From Agromyces sp. Leaf222 (lineage in GTDB: Bacteria; Actinomycetota; Actinomycetes; Actinomycetales; Microbacteriaceae): a DNA stretch of 64,000 nt. The position numbers were made by a program, and so were the translations under genes. Under the pieces are notes generated by a model, which was given only the letters and a program-made list of their open reading frames with translations, was not told the DNA's origin and did no database searches. Location of the stretch: assembly GCF_001421565.1 (NCBI RefSeq), contig NZ_LMKQ01000001.1:1611651-1675650 (forward strand). Reading direction: 5' to 3'. The first letter of the stretch is position 1. Each line of letters begins with the position of its first letter. Below, in pieces: positions 1 through 7,494 of this stretch.

Positions 1-32
1 AAACCCTCGACGCCATCATCGCGCTCGGCTGA
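1..32 (+). CDS. 3' end of an upstream gene (partial)
   Basis: One plus-strand frame reads Thr-Leu-Asp-Ala-Ile-Ile-Ala-Leu-Gly and stops with TGA at 30-32. The residue mix is that of a normal helical C-terminus in a GC-rich actinobacterium, so this is probably the last codons of a gene that starts before the window. Nine codons are too few to name a product, and the call rests only on plausibility. Confidence 0.3.
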   Translation, partial: TLDAIIALG

Positions 33-80
33 CCTGCGCACCCGCCGCGCCCGGTCGGCGACGCGAACCGCTTCGGCCGT

Positions 81-116
81 TCGCGCCGCTCGAGTTGCTC
101 GCGCCGCTCGAGTTGC
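81..116. repeat. 18-bp direct repeat, two exact copies
   Basis: The unit TCGCGCCGCTCGAGTTGC occurs at 81-98 and again, unchanged, at 99-116, followed by a partial third copy beginning TCGAGCCGCTCG. It fills the 111-base gap between the upstream gene end and the 3' end of the kinase gene. I see no terminator hairpin in the gap. Confidence 0.85.
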
Positions 117-143
117 TCGAGCCGCTCGCGTCCGTTCGGTCGG

Positions 144-1373
144 TCAGCGCGCCGACGCATCCGCGGCGAGCAGGTCGGCAGTGCGCGCGAGCCAGATGAC
201 GGGGTCGGCGCGATGATAGACCCGTTCGTCGGGTTCGATCCGATCGAGGAACCCCCGGTAGATGATCGCCTGCCGCAGGGCGGCGACCGGAGCGAGCAAG
301 CGCAGCGCCTCGGCGGGGTCCGACCCCGGCACGGCCTCCGACCAGACCCGAAGCCAGTGCGCACGAGCTGAATCGCCGTCCGCGGGCGATAACCGCTCGG
401 TGAACGCCGCCTCGTCGAGCAGTGGGTGGCCGACGCCGGAGTCGCCCCAGTCGAGCAGGGTCAGGTCGAGGTCGACGCCGCGCACGTTGCCCTGGTGGAA
501 GTCGCCGTGCACGAGCGTGTCGGGCAGACCGCACGCCTCGAGGCGCGCGGCCCGCACGTCGAGGCCGTCGATCAGGCGCGAGACGGCTGTGCGTTGCTCG
601 GCCTCGAGCTCGTCGGCGGACGCCCCGAGGGCATGCGAGCCGGCCTCCGCGATGGACGGCAGCCGCCAGTCGGGCAGTCCCATCGCGAGCAGTTCGCCGA
701 TCGCGCCGACGGTGTCGCACTGCAGGCCGACGAGCAGGTCGATCATGGCGTCGCGCTGCGCCGGGGTCGACACGAAGAGGTCCTCGCCGTCGATCTCGGC
801 GAGGAGCGCGGTGTCGCCTCGGCGGGCGATCAGGCGCGGCACGGCGTGGCGCGACATCCGCTCGATGACGGCGCCCTCGTGCGCGAAGAACGGCGGCACC
901 TGCTTCAACCAGACGGAGCCCCCGGCCGTCGGCAGCAGCCACAGGTTCGAGAGGTTCCACGACTTCACCTGCACGGGCGGGGCCGTCAGGGCGATGCCAC
1001 GTGCCGCGAGCTCCTCCGCGGCCCACTCGAGGGTGCGCGTCGGGCCACCGGGGTCGGCCCACGGCATCCGCAGCGGCTCGGGCGTCGTCGCCTCGGCGAT
1101 GGTGGCATCCGCCCGGCGCAGCCCGCCGGGCGGCGCGGCATCCACCTCGGCGAGGTAGCGCACGAGGTCGGGCGTGCCGTTCGGTCGGGTGACGAGTTCG
1201 AGCAGGCGCAGCACGAGCACCTCGAGTCCGAGCGACTCGCGTGCCGCGTCGACCACCGGCAGGGCGAACGGCAACCACGGCTCGGCGGCCGTGAAGGCCG
1301 ACGTCGTGCCGAGCACCTCGCCCGAGCGCAGGCACAGCACGAGCTCGACCTCGCGCGTGCGCCCGTCACCCAT
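144..1373 (-). CDS. Aminoglycoside phosphotransferase (APH) family protein
   Basis: A 409-residue protein. The C-terminal half carries the kinase signature of the APH/choline-kinase fold: a Brenner-type motif HGDFHQGNV near residue 292, whose Asp is the catalytic base and Asn binds metal, followed by LLDWGDSGVGHPLLD, the DFG-equivalent aspartate. The N-terminal ~130 residues (charged, containing CLRSGEVLGTT) look like a separate small domain. These kinases phosphorylate small alcohols such as aminoglycosides, homoserine or sugars; the real substrate cannot be read from sequence, and nothing nearby marks it as a resistance gene. It starts 10 bases after the stop of the anthranilate synthase gene on the same strand, but a leaderless-type -10 box (TAGCCT, six bases before ATG) overlaps that stop, so it may have its own promoter. 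Confidence 0.8.
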   Translation of the reverse strand: MGDGRTREVELVLCLRSGEVLGTTSAFTAAEPWLPFALPVVDAARESLGLEVLVLRLLELVTRPNGTPDLVRYLAEVDAAPPGGLRRADATIAEATTPEPLRMPWADPGGPTRTLEWAAEELAARGIALTAPPVQVKSWNLSNLWLLPTAGGSVWLKQVPPFFAHEGAVIERMSRHAVPRLIARRGDTALLAEIDGEDLFVSTPAQRDAMIDLLVGLQCDTVGAIGELLAMGLPDWRLPSIAEAGSHALGASADELEAEQRTAVSRLIDGLDVRAARLEACGLPDTLVHGDFHQGNVRGVDLDLTLLDWGDSGVGHPLLDEAAFTERLSPADGDSARAHWLRVWSEAVPGSDPAEALRLLAPVAALRQAIIYRGFLDRIEPDERVYHRADPVIWLARTADLLAADASAR

Positions 1374-1379
1374 CCCCGA

Positions 1380-1385
1380 AGGCTA
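1380..1385 (-). promoter_or_regulatory. -10 box of a leaderless promoter for the APH-family gene
   Basis: TAGCCT ends six bases before the ATG at 1373. Its first three bases are also the stop codon of the upstream anthranilate synthase gene. Confidence 0.5.
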
Positions 1386-3404
1386 GGGCACCATCGCCGC
1401 CGGTGTCAGCACGCCGTTCACGAGTCGTTCGAGCAGCGCGAGGCCGTCGGGCGACGTGACCGATTCGAGATGGCCCTGAACGGATGCCACGCCCCGCCCG
1501 CGCAGGGCGTGCACGACGTCGGTCGCGGCATCCGATGCCACCTCGAGGTCGAGCCGAGGCGTCGTCGACCGATCGGATGCGAGCGCCGAGAAGGTGTTGT
1601 AGAAGCCGATCGCCGCGGACTCGCCGAACACGTCGATCGGCAGCTGCACGCCCTGCCTCGGCGTCGGCAGCGGTGCGAGCGGCAGCCCGGCGAGGTCCGC
1701 GAGCACCTGGTGGCTCAGGCACACGGCGAGCAGCGGCCGGTCGGCCTCCAACCGCGCGGCGATGAGCTCTCGCATGCGGGCGATGCGCGGATCGTTCGCG
1801 TCGCGCGGATCGCCGGGGCCCGGCCCGAACACGACGAGATCCTCGGATGCGGCATCCGGCGCCTCGGTCCACGGCACGAGCCGCACGTCGAGGCCGAGAT
1901 GGCGCAGCTGATGGGCGAGCATCGTCGTGAAGTCGTCGTTCGCGTCGATGACGAGGGCCGAGAGCCCGCGCGGTTCGTGTGCCTGCTGCGGCGACCTCCA
2001 GAACGCGGCGAGGTGGTCGTTGCGGGCCTCGAGCAGGCCGGCGTGCGGATCGGCGTCGGCTGCGGCGGCACCACCGGCACCGCGGGCACTGCCCTCGGCG
2101 GTCGGAACGGGCGCGACGGGTGCACTCGGCCGCGCCGCGACATCCGACCGCGGAATGGCCCCGAGCGCCGTGAGCATGCCGGCCGCCTTCGCCCTGGTCT
2201 CGGCGACCTCGCCGACCGGGTCGGAGTGGCGCACGAGCGTCGCCCCGACGGGCACGCTCACGCGTCCGTCGCGCAGGTACGCCGTGCGGATCAGGATCGG
2301 CGCGTCCACGTCGTATCCGGTCGCCGTCGGGGTGAACCTGGCGAGCACGCCCGCGTAGTACCCGCGCGCGGTCGGCTCGTGCCTGGCGATGACCGAGCAG
2401 GCGTTGCCCATCGGAGACCCCGTGACGGTCGGGGCGAACATCGTGCGGCGCAGCACCTCGCGCGGGTCAAGGTCTGAGCGGCCCTCGAGCAGGTACTCGG
2501 TGTGGGTCAGCCGCGACATCCGCTTCAGGAACGGACCGCGGATGCGCCCGCCCTCGGGGCAGACCGCGCTCATCATCTTCAGCTCCTCGTCGACGACCAT
2601 GACGAGCTCCTCGCGCTCCTTGACGTCGTGGAGGAACGCGAGCAGCCGGTCGTCGAGCGAATCGGCCTCGGCGTCGGCGTCGGTGAGCACGTCATGGCGG
2701 AAGGTGCCGCTGATCGGGTTCATCGAGACGAGTCCGTCGATCGACGAGACGTGCCGCTCGGGGGTCGCGCCGACGGCTGCGAGCCCTGGGGTGTGCACGG
2801 CGAAGGTCCAGAACGCGCCCTGCTCGTGCTCGAGCAGCGCCCGCAGCCACCCGAGCACCGCGATCGCCGGCGGCACGTCGGTCGACCCCACGAATTCGCG
2901 CCGGATCACGAAGTTCGCACCCTCGCCGCGCCCGATCTCGTCGTCGATCACGCGGCGCACGATGTCGGCGTAGGCCTCGTCGCTCACGTCGACGTCGAGG
3001 TCGGCGACGACGACCGGATGCCGCGGCAGCACCTCGATCGCCTCGTCGACGGGGATCTCGGCCCGCTCGCGCACCACGAGGCAGCGGATCGGCGCCCCGT
3101 CGTCGTGCGCCGCGAACCCGCGCTCGCGCACCTGGCGGAACGGCACGAGCGCGAGCACCTCGGCGCCGTCGAGCGGGATGTCGGCGAGCAGGTCGACGTC
3201 GACGACCTCGCCGACCAGCACGTCGAGCACGGACTCGTGCTCGCGTCTGATGACGGCGAACGGCGGGGCGCCGGCCGCGAGGAGCGAGGCGAGCAGTGCG
3301 GCCGGCTGCGGGGCCGCGCGCCGGGCGGGAGTCGGGGCGGGATTCGCGGTCGGCAGCGGGGTCGGCAGCTCGGACGGCTGCACTGGCGGATTCGGTGCGG
3401 TCAT
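1383..3404 (-). CDS. trpEG: Fused anthranilate synthase, PhzE/TrpEG type
   Basis: A 673-residue two-domain enzyme. Residues about 35-420 are a chorismate-binding TrpE-like domain (PISGTFRH, HTEYLLEGR, VTGSPMGNA). After an Ala/Pro-rich linker, residues about 480-665 are a class I glutamine amidotransferase with FGPGPGDP, the nucleophile in AVCLSHQ, and the His/Glu of GHLES. It should convert chorismate and glutamine to anthranilate, or to 2-amino-2-deoxyisochorismate as PhzE does. The motifs are closer to PhzE than to ordinary TrpE. No phenazine genes are nearby, and a tryptophan attenuator precedes the gene, so tryptophan supply is the likelier role. From memory, a single-gene trpEG with an attenuator is known in Streptomyces venezuelae. 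The gene appears monocistronic, or weakly linked to the downstream kinase. The first ~35 residues are Pro/Thr/Ala-rich and probably disordered. Confidence 0.85.
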   Translation of the reverse strand: MTAPNPPVQPSELPTPLPTANPAPTPARRAAPQPAALLASLLAAGAPPFAVIRREHESVLDVLVGEVVDVDLLADIPLDGAEVLALVPFRQVRERGFAAHDDGAPIRCLVVRERAEIPVDEAIEVLPRHPVVVADLDVDVSDEAYADIVRRVIDDEIGRGEGANFVIRREFVGSTDVPPAIAVLGWLRALLEHEQGAFWTFAVHTPGLAAVGATPERHVSSIDGLVSMNPISGTFRHDVLTDADAEADSLDDRLLAFLHDVKEREELVMVVDEELKMMSAVCPEGGRIRGPFLKRMSRLTHTEYLLEGRSDLDPREVLRRTMFAPTVTGSPMGNACSVIARHEPTARGYYAGVLARFTPTATGYDVDAPILIRTAYLRDGRVSVPVGATLVRHSDPVGEVAETRAKAAGMLTALGAIPRSDVAARPSAPVAPVPTAEGSARGAGGAAAADADPHAGLLEARNDHLAAFWRSPQQAHEPRGLSALVIDANDDFTTMLAHQLRHLGLDVRLVPWTEAPDAASEDLVVFGPGPGDPRDANDPRIARMRELIAARLEADRPLLAVCLSHQVLADLAGLPLAPLPTPRQGVQLPIDVFGESAAIGFYNTFSALASDRSTTPRLDLEVASDAATDVVHALRGRGVASVQGHLESVTSPDGLALLERLVNGVLTPAAMVP

Positions 3405-3457
3405 GAGGTCTCCGGAGGTCTTCTGGCCGTCGGGCCGGAACCTTCCGCAAATGCGAA

Positions 3458-3479
3458 ACGACCGCCCTCGGGCGGTCGT
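3458..3479 (-). terminator. Attenuator terminator hairpin of the trp leader
   Basis: On the minus strand ACGACCGCC pairs perfectly with GGCGGTCGT across a CGAG loop (nine base pairs) and is followed by TTT. It lies between the leader peptide and the synthase start. Its left arm (CCGCC) can instead pair with GGCGG at 3499-3503, which itself can pair with CCGCC at 3510-3514 over the leader stop codon: the classic 1:2, 2:3, 3:4 arrangement of a ribosome-controlled attenuator. Confidence 0.85.
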
Positions 3480-3503
3480 CGTACGTCGAAACGTGGAGTC
3501 CGC

Positions 3504-3542
3504 CTAGGAGGCGGGCCACCAGCTGCAGGTCGACGTGGTCAT
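3504..3542 (-). CDS. trpL: Tryptophan leader peptide
   Basis: A 12-codon reading frame, MTTSTCSWWPAS, with two consecutive Trp codons directly before the first arm of a set of competing hairpins and 100 bases upstream of the fused anthranilate synthase. Stalling of a ribosome at the Trp codons when charged tRNA-Trp is scarce would free GGCGG to pair with the terminator's left arm and let transcription continue. There is no ribosome-binding site; instead TAGAGT sits seven bases before the ATG, so the leader is probably translated from a leaderless transcript. Two adjacent Trp codons in a 12-codon frame at exactly this place make chance unlikely. Confidence 0.88.
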   Translation of the reverse strand: MTTSTCSWWPAS

Positions 3543-3549
3543 GCGCACG

Positions 3550-3555
3550 ACTCTA
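3550..3555 (-). promoter_or_regulatory. -10 box of the trp leader promoter
   Basis: TAGAGT on the minus strand, followed by seven bases and the leader-peptide ATG. I see no convincing -35 element. Confidence 0.55.
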
Positions 3556-3608
3556 GGTCATGTGCGCGCGCCGCACCACCCGAACGTCATGCGCCGACCC
3601 GGGCGGAC

Positions 3609-3614
3609 TAGCAT
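3609..3614 (+). promoter_or_regulatory. -10 box of a leaderless promoter for the PrmC-like gene
   Basis: TAGCAT ends six bases before the ATG at 3621. There is no Shine-Dalgarno sequence. Confidence 0.55.
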
Positions 3615-3620
3615 TCGGGC

Positions 3621-4580
3621 ATGCCCGCCACGTCTGCAGCCGCCGGTGCGCCCGGTCCCGCGCGCTCACCGGCGCCGGATCCCGTGCCCGCTCCCGCGCC
3701 GGATCCCCTGCTCGTCGCGCGCCTGCGCGCGGCGGGTTGCGTGTTCGCCGAAGCCGAGGCGACGCTGCTCGAGGCCGCCGTCGTCGAGCGCTTCGGCGCA
3801 GCGGGCGCGGGTCTCCCGGACGCGGTTCCGGATGCCGCGGCCGAACTCGAGCGCCTCGTCGCGCGTCGCGTGGCCGGCGAGCCGCTCGAGCAGGTGCTCG
3901 GGTGGGCGGAGTTCGGCGGCATCCGGATCCTGCTCGAGCCCGGGGTGTTCGTGCCGCGGCGGCGCACCGAGCTGCTCGCCGAACGGGCCTCGGGCTTCGC
4001 GACGGCGGTCGCGGCATCCGGAAGGGTTCCCGTCGTCGTCGACCTCTGCTGCGGCGCCGGCGCCATCGGCGCGGTGATCGCGGACGCCGTGGGAGGGGTG
4101 GAACTCGTCGCCGCCGACCTCGATCCGGCGGCCGTGCGCGCCGCCCGGCGCAACCTCGAGCCCCGGGGCGCCCGCGTCGTCGAGGGCGACCTCTACGCGC
4201 CGCTGCCGTCCGAACTGCGCGGCCGCGTCGACGTGCTCGCCGTGAACGCCCCCTACGTGCCCACCGACGAGATCGCCATGATGCCGCCCGAGGCCCGCGA
4301 CCACGAGGCGCTCGTCGCACTCGACGGCGGGTCCGACGGGCTCGACGTGCACCGGCTGGTCGCGGCCTCCGCCGCCGAGTGGCTCGCGCCCGGTGGCCGG
4401 TTGCTCATCGAGACGAGCCGACGGCAGGCGCCTGTGACGGCCGCCCTCATCGAGGCGGCCGGCCTCGTGGCCGAGATCGTGAGCGACGACGATGTCGATG
4501 ACGTGGACGACGTCGACGGCGTCGACTGGGCCGACGACCGCGACGAGCGCGGCGGAACCGTCGTCATCGGCACCCGGTGA
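3621..4580 (+). CDS. PrmC/HemK-like N5-glutamine methyltransferase paralogue
   Basis: A 319-residue SAM-dependent methyltransferase. Residues about 30-115 match the N-terminal helical substrate-recognition part of PrmC (ARRVAGEPLEQVLGWAEFGG and VPRRRTELL), residues about 135-235 form the Rossmann fold (VVDLCCGAGAIG for SAM, then AADLDPAAV). The family's NPPY motif, which holds the methylated glutamine, reads NAPY here (VNAPYVPTDEI). This variant is typical of a PrmC-related subfamily of unknown substrate, so it should not be taken as the release-factor enzyme itself. The first ~30 residues are Pro/Ala-rich, and the C-terminal part has an Asp/Val-rich run (residues about 292-305) that looks like an expanded low-complexity stretch. 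Start chosen by the leaderless promoter signature. Confidence 0.78.
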   Translation: MPATSAAAGAPGPARSPAPDPVPAPAPDPLLVARLRAAGCVFAEAEATLLEAAVVERFGAAGAGLPDAVPDAAAELERLVARRVAGEPLEQVLGWAEFGGIRILLEPGVFVPRRRTELLAERASGFATAVAASGRVPVVVDLCCGAGAIGAVIADAVGGVELVAADLDPAAVRAARRNLEPRGARVVEGDLYAPLPSELRGRVDVLAVNAPYVPTDEIAMMPPEARDHEALVALDGGSDGLDVHRLVAASAAEWLAPGGRLLIETSRRQAPVTAALIEAAGLVAEIVSDDDVDDVDDVDGVDWADDRDERGGTVVIGTR

Positions 4581-4604
4581 GCACGGCTTCAGCGTGGCCC
4601 TCGG

Positions 4605-5255
4605 TCAGTCGTGCGGCGCGAGCAGCGCCCGCACCTCGGCATCCGTCGTCTGCCTGAAGTCGAGGTAGTACTGGCCGACCGCCATGAACGAGGCGGGCGT
4701 CGCGAGGCAGACGAGTTCGTCGATCGCAGGCGATGCCACCAGGTCGACGGCGGCGTCGGGCGAGGCGACCGGAACGGCCAGCACGACGGATGCCGCGCCG
4801 CGCTGTCGTGCGACGAGGCACGCTACCCGGGCGGTCGCCCCCGTGGCGACGCCGTCGTCGACGATGATCGCCGTTCGACCGGCCAGGTCGATCGCGGGCG
4901 CATGCCCCCGGAACCGCTGGACCCGCGATTCGAGCTCTGCGCGCTCGCGACGCTCGACGGCGGCGAGGGTGCGCTCGTCCACGCCGCCGTCGCGCAGCAC
5001 GTCCTCGTTCACGACGCGGGCGCCCTGTTCACCGATCGCGCCCATGGCGACCTCCTCGTGGTGCGGCAGGCCGAGCTTGCGCACGACGAGGATGTCGAGC
5101 GGGACCGCGAGCGCCTCGGCGACCGGGGCCGCGACCGGCACGCCGCCGCGGGGGATCCCGAGCACGACGGGATGCGACCACGGGCCGTGCTCGCGAAGCA
5201 GGTTCGCGAGGCGGCGACCCGCGTCGCGTCGGTCATCGAACACTCGTTGCGGCAT
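4605..5255 (-). CDS. Type I phosphoribosyltransferase-domain protein
   Basis: About 216 residues. The PRPP-binding loop is clear: TAIIVDDGVATGATARVA, with two aspartates followed by a Gly/Thr loop. Earlier PRGGVPVAAPVAEALAVPLDILVVRK matches the family of stand-alone phosphoribosyltransferases that are often annotated only by domain. These proteins bind phosphoribosyl pyrophosphate; the acceptor base is unknown and some homologues may not be nucleotide-salvage enzymes. The start at 5255 (MPQRVFDDR) is preferred because the residues before it are unlike the family; an upstream in-frame ATG exists at 5300. It is convergent with the methyltransferase gene, separated by about 24 bases. Confidence 0.75.
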   Translation of the reverse strand: MPQRVFDDRRDAGRRLANLLREHGPWSHPVVLGIPRGGVPVAAPVAEALAVPLDILVVRKLGLPHHEEVAMGAIGEQGARVVNEDVLRDGGVDERTLAAVERRERAELESRVQRFRGHAPAIDLAGRTAIIVDDGVATGATARVACLVARQRGAASVVLAVPVASPDAAVDLVASPAIDELVCLATPASFMAVGQYYLDFRQTTDAEVRALLAPHD

Positions 5256-5512
5256 GGCGGCACCTGAGTCCGGACTACCCCTGCGACGCGCGGACGTCAA
5301 GCGATCGCCGTGCCTCGGGAGCCGCCGGGGAGAGATGGCGTCGGCCGATGCGCGCCCGCCGGGGCCGCCGATTCCGCACCGGGAAGACGAGTATTTTTCG
5401 TCTCGGGCGGTGCGTAACCTACACTGAACGAAATCCGTCCCCCTTTACCCGGGGGGGAACCCGAATCGAAGGATGCGACGGTGCCCTTGCTGCCGTCGGG
5501 CTTGGAGTGTCC
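5256..5512. other. Divergent intergenic region before the VWA gene
   Basis: About 257 bases between divergent genes. The stretch 5390-5460 is less GC-rich than its surroundings and contains a run of C followed by a run of G around 5437-5457 that could form a short hairpin, and a possible -10 (TACACT) near 5419-5424. No small gene is convincing here. Confidence 0.4.
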
Positions 5513-7330
5513 GTGGGGCGTCACAGCGTCACCGCATCGGCGAAGAAGTCGAGACGCGGTCTCTACCTGTCCGTCGTCGCCGCAGTCGTCGTCGTCGGCG
5601 TCGTCGCGTCCGGCGTGTACCTCTGGGTCGGGGGACACCTCGACCCGTCGCAGGCCGCCGCCGGCTCCCAATGCGAGAGCGTCGAGGAGCTGCACATCGT
5701 CGCCGACACGACGATCGCGCCGGTGCTCTCCGACATCGCCGCCGACTTCGACGCCGCCAACGACGGCTGCGTCAGCACCGAGGTCACCTCCCAGGAGTCC
5801 GCCGACACCTCGGCCGTGCTCGCCTCCGGAGGTCTCGACGTCGACGCCTGGGTGCCCCAGTCGTCGGTGTGGGTCGATCGAGCCGGCGCCACGGCCGCGT
5901 CGCTCGGCCGCGCGACACCGAACGCCCGCGTCGGCCAGACGATCGCCGTCTCGCCCGTCGTGTTCGCCACGGCCGCATCGGACGCGACCGAGATCGCGAG
6001 CGAACCGCTGACCTGGGCCCGCGTGCTCGACGGGTCGCTGCCGGCGATCCTGCCGGACCCCGAGGCGTCGGCGGCGAGCCTCACGAGCCTCGTCGGGCTC
6101 GGCGCCCACGCACCGGCCGACGACCCCCGCCCGCTCGCGGCGGCCATGATCGCGCTCGGCAAGTCGATTCCGGCGTCGACGAGTGCCGCGTTCGGCGCGC
6201 TCTCCACGGCAGCGCAGCCGAGCGTGGTGCTCACGAGCGAGGCGCAGGTCGCCGAGTACAACGGCGACGACCCGAGCGAGACCCTCACCGCCGGGTACCC
6301 GACCGACGGCACGCTCATGCTCGACTACCCGCTCGTCCGCATCGGCGACGCGGCCGACGAGGCCGCGCTCGCCGCCGAGGGCGAGGCCGCCGGTGATGCG
6401 CCCGCCGATCCCTCCGCCTCGGCGGGGTCGACGGCACGGGTGCAGACGGTCGCCTTGGCGGCACGGGGTCCTGAAGCTGCGGTCTCCGACGTCGCGCGAG
6501 AACTGTCGGAGCGAGGGCGGCTGCTCGCCGCGTTCGAGAAGGCCGCGACGGCGGCCTACGACCGCCTCACCGGGGCCGGGTTCCGCACGGCCCTCGGAGC
6601 CGGCAAGATCGACACGCTCGGCATCGCCCCCGAAGGCCCCGCCGCTCAGGTCGTGCCCGTCGATGCCGCGACGGCGCTCACGATGCTCCGCACGTGGGGC
6701 GTGCTCTCGCTGCGCGCCCGGTACCTCGCCGTGATCGACGTGTCCGGCTCCATGGAGGAGCCGGCCGACAACGGCCTCCGTCGCATCGACATCTTCCAGC
6801 AGGCGGCGATGAACGCCGTCTCGAAGTTCTCGGGCGAGGTCGACCTCGGCGTGTGGGCGTTCTCGACGCTGCGCAACGGCGACCTCGACTACGAGGAACT
6901 CGCTCCCATCGCGCCGCTCGGCGATGCCGCGCACACCCAGCAGATCGCCGGCATCATCCAGTCGCTCCCCAGCCGCCTCGGCGGTGCGACCGGGCTCTAC
7001 GACACCGTGCTCGCAGCGGTCGACCGGGTCCGCGAGGGCTACGACCCCGAGAAGGTCAACGCCGTGCTGCTCATCACCGACGGCCGCAACGAAGACGAGA
7101 ACGGCATCGATCTCGACACGCTGCTCGCGCAACTGTCGAAGGGCGAGGAGGGGAAGCAGCCCGTGCCGGTCATCATGATCGGCTTCGGACCCGACACCGA
7201 CCTCGACGCCATGAAGAAGATCGCGAAGGTCACGAAGGGCGGCGCGTACTCCGCGTCGAAGCCCGAAGACCTCGGCATCGTGCTCGTCGACGCGCTCTCG
7301 CAGCGCAGCTGCCGCCCCGACTGCGGCTGA
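5513..7330 (+). CDS. Membrane-anchored substrate-binding plus VWA domain protein
   Basis: 605 residues. A single N-terminal membrane helix (LYLSVVAAVVVVGVVASGVYLWV) follows a Lys/Arg-rich start, so the bulk should face outward. Residues about 60-370 resemble a periplasmic binding protein of the molybdate/sulfate-like type (VADTTIAPVLSDIAADF, then EVTSQES). Residues about 400-600 are a von Willebrand A domain with an intact metal site: D-V-S-G-S-M at residues 409-414, a Thr in GGATGLYDT, and TDGRNED. Such fusions occur in actinobacteria, but ligand and partner are unknown; the VWA domain suggests metal-dependent protein contacts at the envelope. The GTG start at 5513 is chosen because GGAG lies five bases upstream; a second GTG sits at 5507. 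Single gene, closed by a strong terminator. Confidence 0.75.
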   Translation: MGRHSVTASAKKSRRGLYLSVVAAVVVVGVVASGVYLWVGGHLDPSQAAAGSQCESVEELHIVADTTIAPVLSDIAADFDAANDGCVSTEVTSQESADTSAVLASGGLDVDAWVPQSSVWVDRAGATAASLGRATPNARVGQTIAVSPVVFATAASDATEIASEPLTWARVLDGSLPAILPDPEASAASLTSLVGLGAHAPADDPRPLAAAMIALGKSIPASTSAAFGALSTAAQPSVVLTSEAQVAEYNGDDPSETLTAGYPTDGTLMLDYPLVRIGDAADEAALAAEGEAAGDAPADPSASAGSTARVQTVALAARGPEAAVSDVARELSERGRLLAAFEKAATAAYDRLTGAGFRTALGAGKIDTLGIAPEGPAAQVVPVDAATALTMLRTWGVLSLRARYLAVIDVSGSMEEPADNGLRRIDIFQQAAMNAVSKFSGEVDLGVWAFSTLRNGDLDYEELAPIAPLGDAAHTQQIAGIIQSLPSRLGGATGLYDTVLAAVDRVREGYDPEKVNAVLLITDGRNEDENGIDLDTLLAQLSKGEEGKQPVPVIMIGFGPDTDLDAMKKIAKVTKGGAYSASKPEDLGIVLVDALSQRSCRPDCG

Positions 7331-7364
7331 TCGGGCGACCGCCGACCTCCCAGCGCCGACATGC

Positions 7365-7401
7365 GGAACGGGCCGGAGTGCAACGCACTCCGGCCCGTTC
7401 C
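7365..7401. terminator. Bidirectional terminator between convergent genes
   Basis: A 17-bp perfect stem (7365-7381 with 7385-7401) with a three-base loop lies between the VWA gene and the drug-exporter gene, which converge here. Confidence 0.85.
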
Positions 7402-7434
7402 TCGTTTCACGGCCGCTGTCTCACTGGGTTCTCG

Positions 7435-7494
7435 GTGCGCCACGAAATCAGTGCGCTACGAATCAGCGGCGACGAATCAGTGCGCGACGAAGTC
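7435..7494. repeat. Imperfect tandem repeat spanning the stop codon of the DHA2 gene
   Basis: Four units of 14-16 bases with consensus GTGCGCNACGAATCA run from 7435 to 7494. The minus-strand stop codon of the exporter (7477-7479) lies inside the array, and the last codons plus stop (Phe-Val-Ala-His-stop) recur in part downstream of the stop. Confidence 0.75.

Noticed and set aside
144-1373. Aminoglycoside resistance gene
   Set aside because: Only the general kinase fold is shared. The N-terminal half is unlike known resistance enzymes and the surroundings are ordinary chromosome.
426-2477. Long plus-strand open frame of 683 codons opposite the kinase and trpEG genes
   Set aside because: It is Arg/Gly/His-rich with no domain, and lies antisense to two genes with clear catalytic motifs. 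Such frames are a by-product of very GC-rich codon use.
1383-3404. Part of a phenazine cluster, because the synthase resembles PhzE
   Set aside because: No phzB, phzD, phzF or phzG homologue is nearby, and a tryptophan attenuator precedes the gene.
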